Shown here piece after piece: positions 50,367-59,652 of a DNA stretch of 64,000 nucleotides. Position numbers and translations under genes: made by a program. Source of the DNA: Desulfosporosinus shakirovi (GTDB lineage Bacteria; Bacillota; Desulfitobacteriia; Desulfitobacteriales; Desulfitobacteriaceae); the NCBI RefSeq assembly GCF_020595055.1, contig NZ_JAJDOO010000024.1:1-64000 (forward strand). Reading direction: 5' to 3'. The notes under the pieces were generated by a model. That model worked only from the letters and a program-made list of their open reading frames with translations. It was not told the origin of the DNA and made no database searches. Position 1 is the first letter of the stretch. Each line of letters begins with the position of its first letter.

Positions 50367-51164
50367 TTAGTCTTCTAACAATTCAGCGCGAAAGGCTTTT
50401 AAAAATTTCTTACCAAAACGATCCTTACCTAAAAGGAAATCGTTAGTAATGACTGAGGTCATAATCTTCTTGTCCAAAGGATCGAGGATGGCCGCATCCA
50501 TGTCAAAAGCCATGCAAAGTGTTAAGAAATGTCGATTGACCACCTTCCTTTTCGGTGCATTGAAAGAGATGTTACTTAACCCGGAAACCGTCTTAACCTT
50601 TAATAACCGCTTAATATCCGTAAGGCACTGAAAAAACATCATTGCATTATTGTGGCTTACTGCTTGTGGAAGTACAAGTGAATCGATGTAAAGATTTTCT
50701 AGATCATAATTATTTTTAGCTAATATCTCAATCAGACGTTCTGAAAGTATCATTCTCTCTTCAGCGGTTTTCGGTATCCCGTTATCATCTAAGGTTAAAC
50801 CGACGACAGGACACTTATATTCTAGGACTAAAGGCAGTACCTCATCAAGGCGATTTTTTTCCATTGAAATAGAGTTGACTAAAACCTTGCTCTTGTCTCC
50901 TTTAGCGGTTTCCAAACTTTTTTTAATTACGGCAGCAGACGTACTGTCAATACATAGAGGAGTATCTGTCACTTCTTGAACCGTTCGTACAAGCCACTCC
51001 ATATTGACTGCTTCATCCCCTTGTGCAGTATTTAAATCTAAGTAATCAGCTCCTGCAGCCGCTTGTCTTAGGGCCAGGTCCTGAATTGCAACGCTATCTT
51101 TATCATTTATTAGCTGTCGAACACTAGGGATCGAGCTATTTAACTTTTCACCAATAATCAACAT
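50367..51164 (-). CDS. Methyltetrahydrofolate:corrinoid methyltransferase (methyltransferase II)
   Basis: Pterin-binding TIM-barrel enzyme of the AcsE/MtgA/MtvA kind, moving methyl between the corrinoid protein and tetrahydrofolate. Seen: IIGEKLNSSIPSV, DYLDLNTAQGDEAVNMEW, PLCIDSTSAAVI, LVNSISMEK and SGLSNISFNAPKRKVVN with the conserved asparagines. 265 aa. ATG follows GGGAGGG. First gene of an operon whose promoter carries the predicted GntR operator. Confidence 0.92.
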   Translation of the reverse strand: MLIIGEKLNSSIPSVRQLINDKDSVAIQDLALRQAAAGADYLDLNTAQGDEAVNMEWLVRTVQEVTDTPLCIDSTSAAVIKKSLETAKGDKSKVLVNSISMEKNRLDEVLPLVLEYKCPVVGLTLDDNGIPKTAEERMILSERLIEILAKNNYDLENLYIDSLVLPQAVSHNNAMMFFQCLTDIKRLLKVKTVSGLSNISFNAPKRKVVNRHFLTLCMAFDMDAAILDPLDKKIMTSVITNDFLLGKDRFGKKFLKAFRAELLED

Positions 51165-51292
51165 CTTAGAACCCTCCCGAGCCTAATTTCTTATGGTCTT
51201 AATAAGCTTATAATGTTAAAGCCATCAACCCCTTTAACTTCATAATCAGATTATTAGTAAGTATGCCTGAAAAGCTACCAATTCGTACAGAT

Positions 51293-51300
51293 GTATATAC
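51293..51300. promoter_or_regulatory. Second possible GntR operator (GTATATAC)
   Basis: Matches the HutC-subfamily pattern GTxTAxAC, 38 bp downstream of the better-supported operator and inside the same leader. Weaker support, as one short match in AT-rich DNA. Confidence 0.35.
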
Positions 51301-51337
51301 AAATTTTGCACTAAAAAAATAAAGGAGTTGCGAGAAT

Positions 51338-51345
51338 GTATAGAC
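51338..51345. promoter_or_regulatory. Predicted GntR operator at the methyltransferase operon
   Basis: GTATAGAC within AATGTATAGACAATTA. The same 16-bp sequence, reversed, occurs in front of the GntR gene. Fits the HutC-subfamily operator form GTxTAxAC and lies 16 nt downstream of the -10 box. Confidence 0.7.
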
Positions 51346-51361
51346 AATTAATTTCGTCTAA

Positions 51362-51390
51362 ATATTAACACGACTCCTCTGTGCAGTCAA
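51362..51390 (-). promoter_or_regulatory. Sigma-A promoter of the methyltransferase II operon
   Basis: TTGACT, 17-bp spacer, TAATAT on the minus strand, leading to the methyltransferase II gene after a leader of about 190 nt that holds the GntR operator. Confidence 0.75.
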
Positions 51391-51430
51391 TATCGAATTT
51401 TTGAAATATTTGGTACAGTCTTAGATCCGT

Positions 51431-52072
51431 TTAAACTAAATTCTCTTTTATCTCTAAGATTTCTCGATAAATTTTCATTGCTTCCGTTACGTCGTTTGCG
51501 TAAAAATCTGCACCTGTAAATTCTTTCACCTCTTGATTAACCGGATACCCACCTACCACTACTTTTACCTTATCTCTCAAACCGGCATCCACTAATAGAT
51601 CTACGACCTTCTTAATAGAACCAATACAAAAAGAAAGCAAAACGCTTATCCCTAAAATCGATGCTTTTGTTTCATTGACTGCTTGTATGAATCTCTCAGG
51701 TGTTACATCCACACCTAAATCATGCACTTGATACCCTGATGACCGCAATAGGTAGATAATAATATTTTTACCAAGATCATGAATATCCCCTTCAATAGTT
51801 CCCATTACGATGGACAGGCCTTTTACAGCGCCATTTGTAGGGATATAGGGCTCTAAGATCCGCATAACCCCCTTCAGTATTTCTTCTGACATAATTAAAT
51901 CAGAAAGATAATAATGACTATCGCTATATTTTTCCCCTACTACCTCGACCCCCCGACGGCAACTCTCAATAATTTCCCCGGAAGAATACCCTGCTTTGAC
52001 CCTCTCCTCAACCAGCATTAGGGTCCTCTCTTCATCAAGGTCCGCCATAGCTATTTGTAGTTCGTCTTTCAA
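51431..52072 (-). CDS. Second corrinoid protein
   Basis: Cobalamin-binding shuttle protein, paralogue of the one at the other end of the locus. Seen: N-terminal helical cap; GDIHDLGKNIIIYLL with the cobalt-ligand histidine; SVLLSFCIG and VVVGGYPVN. 213 aa. I chose TTG at 52072 since GGAGG lies 7 nt upstream; the frame extends five codons further but those codons contain the ribosome site. It follows the GntR gene by 20 nt, so it is in the GntR operon and apart from its partner enzymes. Confidence 0.9.
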   Translation of the reverse strand: MKDELQIAMADLDEERTLMLVEERVKAGYSSGEIIESCRRGVEVVGEKYSDSHYYLSDLIMSEEILKGVMRILEPYIPTNGAVKGLSIVMGTIEGDIHDLGKNIIIYLLRSSGYQVHDLGVDVTPERFIQAVNETKASILGISVLLSFCIGSIKKVVDLLVDAGLRDKVKVVVGGYPVNQEVKEFTGADFYANDVTEAMKIYREILEIKENLV

Positions 52073-52092
52073 ATTAAGAACCTCCAATTAGC

Positions 52093-52833
52093 TTAATCTT
52101 TTTTATACCATCCGTCATAACTAGTCAGTTTATATCGGTCTCCCCGGTAAACAGCTTTGCTCCATCCCACAGGTTTAAGATCCTGATCATAAACTGTCTG
52201 CTCAATCAAAAATACCGGAGAATTAGATGCTATCCCGAGGATTGACGCTTCTTCTTCAGTACATGCCGCAACTTGGAGGACTTTTTTTGCGCTCATTGGC
52301 ACATATTCTGTATGCGTGGCAATGAGGCCCGGCAAACTCGGATCTTTGAGTTCCGATTCCAGGATTGGTTTACTCTTACTATATATCGTGTATTTCACTT
52401 CATAAGAAAGTCGTTCATCTTCAGCCGAAAATACTGTTCGGAAATATAAGAATCGCTTGTAATCCTCTCCTAGTTCGAACTTATCCCGAAGTTCCTTATC
52501 TGCTCGAATAATCTTAGCCTCTAAGAGAGTGGTTTTATAGTTTAACCCTCTCTGTTTAATCTCCTGATTAAAATCATTGAGCTCAAAGACGATATTATCT
52601 AATTTAGGCGTAGCTACGAAGGTGCCTCTGCCTTGCTGTGCATAAACCATACCAGCCGACACCAACTCCGCAATAGCCCTCCTAACTGTCATTCGGCTAA
52701 TTTCAAAGTGTGACGAAATTTCATGCTCGGTTGGTATTGCCTCACCCGGTTTGAGATCACCTCTGCGTATTTGCTCTTCGAGCAGTTTAAATAGCTGGTA
52801 ATATATCGGAATCACTGAGCTCTTATCTATCAT
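52093..52833 (-). CDS. GntR-family regulator, HutC subfamily (UTRA domain)
   Basis: Transcriptional regulator with effector-binding domain. Seen: N-terminal winged helix (PIYYQLFKLLEEQI, LKPGEAIPTEHEIS, ISRMTVRRAIAELV, QQGRGTFVA) in the first 80 residues, then a UTRA domain of about 160 residues with RTVFSAEDERLSYEVKY and FLIEQTVYD. About 246 aa from ATG 52833; GTG or TTG codons up to 52857 are possible starts. Its predicted operator is at its own promoter and at the methyltransferase operon, so it likely represses both until a substrate-related ligand binds. Confidence 0.87.
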   Translation of the reverse strand: MIDKSSVIPIYYQLFKLLEEQIRRGDLKPGEAIPTEHEISSHFEISRMTVRRAIAELVSAGMVYAQQGRGTFVATPKLDNIVFELNDFNQEIKQRGLNYKTTLLEAKIIRADKELRDKFELGEDYKRFLYFRTVFSAEDERLSYEVKYTIYSKSKPILESELKDPSLPGLIATHTEYVPMSAKKVLQVAACTEEEASILGIASNSPVFLIEQTVYDQDLKPVGWSKAVYRGDRYKLTSYDGWYKKD

Positions 52834-52875
52834 ATCTGTTTGAATCACCAAAAACACCTATTCCTAACTATAATT

Positions 52876-52883
52876 GTCTATAC
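52876..52883. promoter_or_regulatory. Predicted GntR operator at its own gene
   Basis: GTCTATAC within a 16-bp sequence identical (reversed) to that at the methyltransferase operon, 17 nt downstream of the -10 box. Suggests autorepression. Confidence 0.7.
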
Positions 52884-52900
52884 ATTTCAAACTTGTGCTA

Positions 52901-52929
52901 ATTTTAGCATGCCCTTATTTGGGTGTCAA
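52901..52929 (-). promoter_or_regulatory. Sigma-A promoter of the GntR operon
   Basis: TTGACA, 17-bp spacer, TAAAAT on the minus strand, with the operator in the first transcribed bases. It is a near-consensus promoter just downstream of the asnS terminator. Confidence 0.8.
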
Positions 52930-52950
52930 CACGAAGGAGTCAATCAAAAA

Positions 52951-52976
52951 ACAGATGTACTGAACTGTACATCTGT
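52951..52976 (-). terminator. Terminator of asnS
   Basis: Perfect 10-bp arms ACAGATGTAC/GTACATCTGT with a 6-nt loop, followed by TTTTTTG on the minus strand, 65 nt after asnS. Confidence 0.85.
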
Positions 52977-53041
52977 CAATAAAATTCACCTGCCAAGACA
53001 TAAGTTCGTGCTAAGTCAGGTTTAGTACTTAAAGTTTAGAT

Positions 53042-54433
53042 TTAAAACTCGCTGGAATTAGCTGTCCTGGGAAAAGAGATTACGTCTCGGATATTGGATA
53101 TTCCCGTCAAATACATAATAACCCGCTCAAATCCCAAACCATATCCGGCATGTTTCACTCCACCGTACCGTCTAAGATCAAGGTACCACCAATAATCCTC
53201 TGAATTTAAACCGACTTCTTGCATACGACCTTCTAAAACCTCGATTCGTTCCTCCCGTTGGCTTCCTCCAATGATTTCACCGACTCCGGGAACGAGCAGA
53301 TCCATAGCGGCTACCGTCTTGTTATCGTCATTCAAACGCATATAGAAGGCTTTAATTCCCTTTGGGTAATCCGACACAAAGACAGGTTTTTGGAAGATTT
53401 TTTCTGTGAGATAACGCTCATGCTCAGTCTGAAGGTCCATCCCCCATCGAACTGGATACTCGAACTTGGCATTTTCCTTTTCCAGCAGTTCCACGGCTTC
53501 AGTATAGGTAACACGAGCAAATTCTGAGTTCAGGATATTTTCCAAACGGTCAAACAAGGTCTTATCAACAAAGTTGTTAAAGAAAACCATTTCCTCCGGA
53601 GCATTGTCCAAGGCATATTGAATCAAAAACTTCATCATTTCTTCAGCCAAATTCATGTTATCTGCCAGGTCCGCAAAGGCGATCTCTGGTTCGATCATCC
53701 AAAACTCTGCAGCATGTCTCGCCGTATTTGAATTTTCCGCTCGAAAGGTGGGGCCAAAGGTATAAACCTTTCGGAATGCCATGCAATAGGTCTCTACATT
53801 AAGCTGCCCACTTACGGTCAGGCTTGTAACCCGTCCAAAAAAGTCTTTGGAAAAATCAACATTTCCCTCGCCATCCTTGGGAGGATTAGCCAAATCCAGG
53901 GCAGTTACCTTAAACATCTCTCCAGCGCCTTCAGCATCACTTCCTGTGATGATCGGAGTATGAACATAGACATACCCCTTTTCCTGAAAAAACTTGTGAA
54001 CCGCATAGGCGATCATTGACCGTACACGAAAGACGGCGGCAAAAGTATTGGTTCTGGGGCGCAAATGCGCAATCGTTCGCAAATACTCAAAGGTATGCCG
54101 CTTTTTTTGCAGGGGATAATCAGCAGAAGCCAGCGAAAGCACCTCAATATTCTCCGCCTTTAATTCAAAGGGTTGTTTGGCTCCCGGTGAAGGGACCAGT
54201 TCTCCTTGAATGCGAATTGCAGAGCTAATGGTGAGCTTGCCAATCTCGGCGAAGTTGGTAAGACCCTCTTCAAAAACCACTTGAATATTTTCGAAGAAAC
54301 TCCCATCATTTATCTCTATAAAGCCAAATGCCTTGGAAGTACGAACTGTACGAACCCATCCGGACAGTTCGACTTTTTGATTGAGAAACCGAGTCGTCTC
54401 TCTGTAAATCTCCTTAACCAGTGTCGATTGCAT
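53042..54433 (-). CDS. asnS: Asparaginyl-tRNA synthetase
   Basis: Class II aminoacyl-tRNA synthetase. Seen: N-terminal OB-fold anticodon domain ([14 protein letters not shown]), [16 protein letters not shown] (motif 1 region), [20 protein letters not shown] (motif 2), and [15 protein letters not shown] (motif 3) with [10 protein letters not shown]. 463 aa, complete. ATG follows AGGAGGG. GatCAB is also present in this genome, so asparagine-tRNA may have two routes, or GatCAB mainly serves Gln-tRNA. No T-box leader is seen in the short upstream gap. Confidence 0.96.
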   Translation of the reverse strand: MQSTLVKEIYRETTRFLNQKVELSGWVRTVRTSKAFGFIEINDGSFFENIQVVFEEGLTNFAEIGKLTISSAIRIQGELVPSPGAKQPFELKAENIEVLSLASADYPLQKKRHTFEYLRTIAHLRPRTNTFAAVFRVRSMIAYAVHKFFQEKGYVYVHTPIITGSDAEGAGEMFKVTALDLANPPKDGEGNVDFSKDFFGRVTSLTVSGQLNVETYCMAFRKVYTFGPTFRAENSNTARHAAEFWMIEPEIAFADLADNMNLAEEMMKFLIQYALDNAPEEMVFFNNFVDKTLFDRLENILNSEFARVTYTEAVELLEKENAKFEYPVRWGMDLQTEHERYLTEKIFQKPVFVSDYPKGIKAFYMRLNDDNKTVAAMDLLVPGVGEIIGGSQREERIEVLEGRMQEVGLNSEDYWWYLDLRRYGGVKHAGYGLGFERVIMYLTGISNIRDVISFPRTANSSEF

Positions 54434-54511
54434 AGATTCCCTCCTGAAGCCATCCTATTAAGAATGTAAGAATTTCCTAATTTATAATTATACCTGATTA
54501 AATTCTTAACT

Positions 54512-56530
54512 TCAAATTATAAAACGCTTACTTTGAGTCTTCATTTCTTCCATCAATCCCATTAGCTCACAAATACTATCCCCAATCGTACAGATCGTTG
54601 CACTCATTTCTTCGGTTGAAGCGGCAATTTCCTCTGCAGCGGCCGCATCTTCCTGGCACATACCCAAAATATCAGAGACTGACCTTGTTATTGCCTGTCC
54701 CATTTGGACAACTTGCTGAACCTCTTCCTCCATGACTCCTAACATATGAGCTACAGCTTGGGTCCCCTGGGATATTTCTGAAAATTGTTCTAATGCCAGA
54801 TTTCCAATGTCTGATTGTTCATTGATTAAATGAACCGCTTCTTCTGAAGCTTGGGCTGAGTTTTCTACATTTAATGTCACTTGATCGATCAGCTCCGCAA
54901 TCTGCGAAGCACTTTCCCTTGATCCTTCAGCCAACTTGCGAACTTCTTCGGCAACAACGGCAAATCCACGTCCGGCTTCCCCTGCACGCGCCGCCTCAAT
55001 GGCAGCATTAAGGGCAAGGAGATTCGTCTGATCAGAAATACCGGTAATGATCTGAGTAATTCCTCGAATTTGTCCCGTTTGTTCTTTAAGAAGGTGACTT
55101 CCGGTCTGAATTTCTTCTACTTTTTCTGTAAAGCTTCGCATCTTCTCCGCTAGTTTCTTCATTATTGATTCTCCGCTGACTGTCCGTCCACTTACGTCAG
55201 AGGTGCTTCCAGCGATACGCTCCATATGTTGGGCCAAAGTTTGAATACTTTTATTGATGCCTTCGCTTTGTGCACTCATCTCACTTGTACGATGAGTAAT
55301 AGTTTGAGCACTACTGGCAACCTGGCTAACACTCTCGGCCACTTGGTTTGTTCCGTGGGAAGTTTGATCGACGGCTGATGAAATTTCCTTTGTCGAACTC
55401 TCCACCCGTTCCACCACTTGGTTAATTGAAGAGCATATTTCCTTGGTATTCTCCAACATGCTTTTCATAGCCAGTGCTAAGGTTTCCAACTCTCCATACC
55501 AATTTGTCTTAATGTCAATTTTTAAATTACCTGTCGCGAGGACCTCCGCATCTTCCGTTAACCGAATGATCGGCCGGGTAAGAGTTAAAGAGACAAAATA
55601 TCCTGCCACTACTCCTAATACAAGCACCACTGATCCAACCATCAATACCCAACGGTTTAGGGCCTTTAATTCTTGTACCACCCCCTCCCGTGAAACTGCT
55701 GTCTTAATATAACCTTTCACGTCTCCACGGTAATCTTTAAAGGGAATGAGGGAGACATTAAATCGACCGTCTCCACTCACACTAAATTGAGCTTGTCCAT
55801 CAGCTAATGCCTTCACAGTGCTTTCGGACATTGTAAAGTCATCTTGACCGGTACCCGCCAGCAACCCGCCATTCTCTTTCACATTTTTGACCATGGAAGC
55901 AGATGGATCTAGAAGATAAATAAAATAATCTCCTGGGTTCTTCTTTTGTAACGCCAGTAAAAAGTCTTCCCCGAAGTCCATTCCGTATTCCACTGTCCCA
56001 ACCCATTGCTCTTGATACTTGACCGGAACAACAACTCGAAATCCATATCCTTCGACCCCTTCTTCCAGTCCTTCCACAGTCTTATGTTCTGTATTGGCCG
56101 CCACTACAGTAGGCCGAATCTTTGACAAGTCATCTCCGAATTTTTTCGGCGAATGTGCTCTGTAAAATGAAGTGGCCGGTGCGAGGTGAAATTGCAGTTG
56201 GCTAAAGCCTTCTTGCTTAATCTCGTCAAAAACGGGCTGAACAAGACGGGCAACTGTAGCTCGATCTTGCTCTGCTAAAGCTTTCGCCACATCAGGGTTC
56301 ATCGTCATCGAGAGAACAGAGGACTTTGCCCGATCCATACGATTTACGAATTCATCTTGGATTCCTTGTTCTACGAGTTTTTGCGTTTGGAGTTCACTTG
56401 TTTTGAGTAGTTTCTCAGTATTCCATAAACTTGCACCGGATAGGGCCGCCACCACTACAACAATCACAATACCAGCAACGAGAGTAATTCGGGTCTTAAT
56501 TGACATGGAACGTTTGGTCCCCCTAGGCAT
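54512..56530 (-). CDS. Methyl-accepting chemotaxis protein
   Basis: Membrane chemoreceptor. Seen: cytosolic basic start, membrane segment about residues 14-36, extracytoplasmic Cache-like sensor of about 255 residues ([25 protein letters not shown]), second membrane segment ([20 protein letters not shown]), HAMP region ([20 protein letters not shown]), and a signalling domain with the hairpin tip [21 protein letters not shown]. 672 aa. ATG follows GGGGGGA. The sensor looks like those of Gram-positive dCache or sCache receptors; ligand unknown. Possibly under a leader-terminator upstream. Confidence 0.93.
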   Translation of the reverse strand: MPRGTKRSMSIKTRITLVAGIVIVVVVAALSGASLWNTEKLLKTSELQTQKLVEQGIQDEFVNRMDRAKSSVLSMTMNPDVAKALAEQDRATVARLVQPVFDEIKQEGFSQLQFHLAPATSFYRAHSPKKFGDDLSKIRPTVVAANTEHKTVEGLEEGVEGYGFRVVVPVKYQEQWVGTVEYGMDFGEDFLLALQKKNPGDYFIYLLDPSASMVKNVKENGGLLAGTGQDDFTMSESTVKALADGQAQFSVSGDGRFNVSLIPFKDYRGDVKGYIKTAVSREGVVQELKALNRWVLMVGSVVLVLGVVAGYFVSLTLTRPIIRLTEDAEVLATGNLKIDIKTNWYGELETLALAMKSMLENTKEICSSINQVVERVESSTKEISSAVDQTSHGTNQVAESVSQVASSAQTITHRTSEMSAQSEGINKSIQTLAQHMERIAGSTSDVSGRTVSGESIMKKLAEKMRSFTEKVEEIQTGSHLLKEQTGQIRGITQIITGISDQTNLLALNAAIEAARAGEAGRGFAVVAEEVRKLAEGSRESASQIAELIDQVTLNVENSAQASEEAVHLINEQSDIGNLALEQFSEISQGTQAVAHMLGVMEEEVQQVVQMGQAITRSVSDILGMCQEDAAAAEEIAASTEEMSATICTIGDSICELMGLMEEMKTQSKRFII

Positions 56531-56596
56531 TGAAAATCCCCCCTATCTCCCTAATTTCTTATAAAATATTACTTTTTTCTTCAATTTTGTTGCAAT

Positions 56597-56680
56597 AAAA
56601 AACCAGCTATTAATATGCTGGATTACAGCTGTTAAAGATTGCACAAATTAACCTCGAAAAGGAACCCATCTCTTCGAGGC
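56597..56680 (-). promoter_or_regulatory. Possible attenuator leader of the chemoreceptor gene
   Basis: On the minus strand, a hairpin CCTCGAA/TTCGAGG is followed by CCAGC/GCTGG with TTTTTT directly after it, 67 nt before the chemoreceptor start. An alternative stem (CAGCT/AGCTG) would disrupt the terminator. I tried c-di-GMP I and II patterns without a match. The remaining gap 56700-57032 is AT-rich with no gene seen. Confidence 0.35.
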
Positions 56681-57032
56681 CTGAATCTCGCAAGAGGCAT
56701 TTACTTTCAAAAACCTTTAAACCAATAAAACACCTCTCTACAAATAATTTTATTGCTTTTAAAATAAACGTTATAATTTTCTAGTATCACTATAATATAC
56801 TAATTCAAATAAAAGTAATGAAATAGGAGCGACACATTTATTGTCATCTGCACGACCTTCTTAGTGGTGTATCACATTTTAATGAATTATTCTTTGTTAT
56901 TCCGCTAAAATGCCTCCTTTAGAAAAGAAGCAACAGAGAACTTCCCAATTAACGAAGACGCTGCTGCTTTTACATTTTTAACGTTTTAAAAAAAATAACT
57001 AAAAACCAAACCTAAACAAATCCATGCCCCTA

Positions 57033-57509
57033 TTAATCACTCAAGAGTTCCTTTAGGAGTTCCTCAGTTAAATCTTCCTCTGAATAAATTGGGATTTTTT
57101 GTCCTCTCAACAGCGCCGCAGTCACTCCCTGCCCGGGGATTATTCGATGTGTAAAGCTTCCATCATAGATATAATTCACCCCACAAGAAGGGCTTCGTTC
57201 CTTAAGTATCGCCGCTGAAACATCCATCATCTCTGAGATTTTCAGAACTTCATTTGCCCCTTTTATGAACTGACCAGTGACTGCTTCCCCACGCTCTCCC
57301 CGCGCTAGACTCGGTCCACTAAGGACTTCCTGACCACTCCCATTCATAATCTCCACCGGTTCCCGTGGAGTTGGCAACCCCCCTAGTTGTTCAGGGCAAA
57401 CCGGAATAAATCTTCCCAGGGAGCAATATTTCAGGATTAATGAATGAGCATTAGACTCACCATTATACTTTGTATTCAGCCCCAGCAAACAAGCACTTAC
57501 TAGAATCAC
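57033..57509 (-). CDS. DUF523 family protein
   Basis: Conserved protein of unknown function. Seen: N-terminal VSACLLGLNTKYNGESN, VCPEQLGGLPTPREP and LKERSPSCGVNYIYDGSF, with three cysteines in conserved places, typical of DUF523. 158 aa, complete for the single-domain form. GTG start with GAGGGAG upstream. It follows the MutS-like gene by 35 nt on the same strand, so they may be co-transcribed. Confidence 0.88.
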   Translation of the reverse strand: MILVSACLLGLNTKYNGESNAHSLILKYCSLGRFIPVCPEQLGGLPTPREPVEIMNGSGQEVLSGPSLARGERGEAVTGQFIKGANEVLKISEMMDVSAAILKERSPSCGVNYIYDGSFTHRIIPGQGVTAALLRGQKIPIYSEEDLTEELLKELLSD

Positions 57510-57544
57510 TGTACTCTCCCTCTCATTTCCAGATCTTTAACAAC

Positions 57545-59350
57545 CTAAGCCAATCCATCCACATCAATACCCGCCATTTTAATTAGATACATGGCGTTAC
57601 GAGTGGTTGAAATTCCCGGGCGAAGTTTATAGTCAAAATGTATCTCATCATTTTTATAATACTCACGAAAATGATAGTTACGAATTCTTCGATCACTTTC
57701 TCTTTCCATGTCTCCCAGTTCTAAGTCATGAGTAGAAACCATCCCCATCGCTCCCGCCATACTCAATTGCTGAATTAAGACCTTAGCACCAGCATGTCGA
57801 TCTTGCGAGTTCGTTCCTTTAAATATCTCATCTAAGAGAAAAAAGATATTTGAAGAAGTCTTCGAGGCACTAACGATCTCTTTGATTCTTAATAATTCCG
57901 CGTAGAAGGAGGAAATATTTTCTCCCAAATTATCACTCACGCGCATACAGGTATAAAGTTGTAACACAGAAGAGCTAAAGGACTGAGCACACACAGGCGC
58001 TCCAGTATAGGCCATGACGAGATTGATTCCTGCAGTGCGAAGTAACGTGCTTTTTCCAGACATGTTGGAACCCGTTATTAACAAAATTCCAGAGCGTTTT
58101 TGAATAGATATGTCATTACAGATCGAACCACTTAAAAGCGGGTGCCCCATTCTGACTGCGGTAATGCCCTCCTCCGAGGAAATCTTCGGAAATCCCCATT
58201 CAGGGTGGTCGAAATGAATAATTGCCAGACTTGATAATGCCTCCAACTCAGCAATTGTCTCTACCCAACGGCCAAGAGATCGCCCGGATTTCTCTTTCCA
58301 GGATTCTAAAGCAATCATACACTGGATATCCCAAAGTGTAAGTATATTAATGATTAGAAAAACTGCATTATTCCTGTTAGCTATCAAGTCGGCCAACCCG
58401 GATAGTTTTCTAATCTGTTCAAAGGCCGGCTTGTTGTCACGATCATATAAGTCCTTCTTTAAAGCCCGCAGGCAGTCAGATTTAAAAGATCGCTTTTCAA
58501 ACCGCTCCAACATCTTTTCATAAACTCTGATATTTTCTTTATAAGAATAAACCGCATTTAAAGCTTTACCTCTTTGCTTTCCGACAAAAAGGATAATCGA
58601 CTGAATAATAATACCTGTAAGCGGATACCAAAATGATACTTTTGCCGTTATAAAATAAAGAAGCAAAAAGCTGATTGTCATAATCGGTAATGCACGGGCT
58701 AAAATCAAGACTCCCATTTTAAGATAGGAAGAGTCGACATTTTTAGCCCATTCAATGATAGCCTTGGTAGAATTCAGCGGATTCTTGGCCATCCTGGCCT
58801 CAGCTAAAAACCTCTGTCGCCAATTAAGATTTCCTGAAAGCTCTTTAATCGCCTCCTGCCTTTCGAGAATCATTTCGACTTCTAGCGGAGCCACGGTTAA
58901 GCACTCTTTTAACTTTTCCCTCCCCCGAAAGGTCTTTGCAGTATTGATCCATTGATAAAGAGAATTGGTTCCAAAAAGGTCAAGATCCTCAGAAAATGGA
59001 TGAGATGAGTCTTTAAAGTCTTCCCCCTTGTCAAGAAAGGACTTCCATTCTCCTGTTAAACGCTTCAATGAATGATCATAATTTCCGTACAGTATTTGAA
59101 TATAGTTTTTTCTTGCTTTTAAGCTCTGATGCCAAATAACCAGGGTAACAAAAGAGACTGCTGTTAACATCGCCGTGCCAACACTCCACGAAGTATTGTT
59201 AGTCATATAAAAAAAACTTGCAAGTCCACAACCAGCAAGGAATGTGATGAGCCTTACATTGCTTAATTGGTTAATTCTATGGCTTAGATTTTCTTTTCGT
59301 GCAGCGTAATAATTGGACCGTTTTTGATACAGCATTTTGGGTTCATTCAA
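57545..59350 (-). CDS. Membrane-anchored MutS-like ATPase
   Basis: MutS domain V ATPase without the mismatch-binding domain. Seen: two hydrophobic segments near residues 30-75, two more near 220-265, then the ATPase with ITGSNMSGKSTLLRT (Walker A), LLDEIFKGTNSQDRH (Walker B and D-loop) and MVSTHDLELGDME. 601 aa. I take the TTG at 59350, since AGGAGG lies about 8 nt upstream. Related proteins are known in Firmicutes and Bacteroidetes as MutS-like proteins of unknown role; an action in mismatch repair is unlikely given the missing domain and the membrane segments. Confidence 0.85.
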   Translation of the reverse strand: MNEPKMLYQKRSNYYAARKENLSHRINQLSNVRLITFLAGCGLASFFYMTNNTSWSVGTAMLTAVSFVTLVIWHQSLKARKNYIQILYGNYDHSLKRLTGEWKSFLDKGEDFKDSSHPFSEDLDLFGTNSLYQWINTAKTFRGREKLKECLTVAPLEVEMILERQEAIKELSGNLNWRQRFLAEARMAKNPLNSTKAIIEWAKNVDSSYLKMGVLILARALPIMTISFLLLYFITAKVSFWYPLTGIIIQSIILFVGKQRGKALNAVYSYKENIRVYEKMLERFEKRSFKSDCLRALKKDLYDRDNKPAFEQIRKLSGLADLIANRNNAVFLIINILTLWDIQCMIALESWKEKSGRSLGRWVETIAELEALSSLAIIHFDHPEWGFPKISSEEGITAVRMGHPLLSGSICNDISIQKRSGILLITGSNMSGKSTLLRTAGINLVMAYTGAPVCAQSFSSSVLQLYTCMRVSDNLGENISSFYAELLRIKEIVSASKTSSNIFFLLDEIFKGTNSQDRHAGAKVLIQQLSMAGAMGMVSTHDLELGDMERESDRRIRNYHFREYYKNDEIHFDYKLRPGISTTRNAMYLIKMAGIDVDGLA

Positions 59351-59493
59351 AAATTTGACCTCCTAATTTAGCTTATGGATTTTAGTTTTCAACCAAGGAC
59401 TTTAATCGATCACCTTAAATATTATACACTAATAATTTGACCATTGCTATATTTTGTAAATTAGCACTTCCCTCCCTTAGTGATGTAAAGAAT

Positions 59494-59533
59494 CTTGTCC
59501 CACAATCGACAGCGCTGTCGAATGCGGGACAAG
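59494..59533. repeat. 40-bp near-perfect palindrome
   Basis: Two 20-bp arms meet with no loop; 18 of 20 positions pair. The left arm begins CTTGTCCC and ends TCGACAGC. It is noticeably GC-richer than the flanks and lies in a gene-free stretch (59351-59652). Could be a binding site for a dimeric protein, or the remnant end of a mobile element. Confidence 0.6.
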
Positions 59534-59652
59534 CCGAGGCGAAGGCTCCCACCCTTGTCTGGATTGCCCAAATTCTGATTTGGATATTGAGTCGGAAAAA
59601 AAAGCAAGATTCTGGTTGCCTAAAAAAAAGAGGTTTGGTTAGCAAGCCCTAA

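Noticed and set aside
54434-54511. T-box riboswitch before asnS
   Set aside because: The upstream gap is under 80 nt and has no T-box sequence or specifier stem.
56597-56720. c-di-GMP riboswitch before the chemoreceptor gene
   Set aside because: Neither the class I nor the class II conserved core is present, so it is reported only as an unassigned leader.
59437-59652. 71-codon plus-strand frame over the 40-bp palindrome
   Set aside because: It has no ribosome site and its predicted product is a low-complexity tail read through the palindrome.
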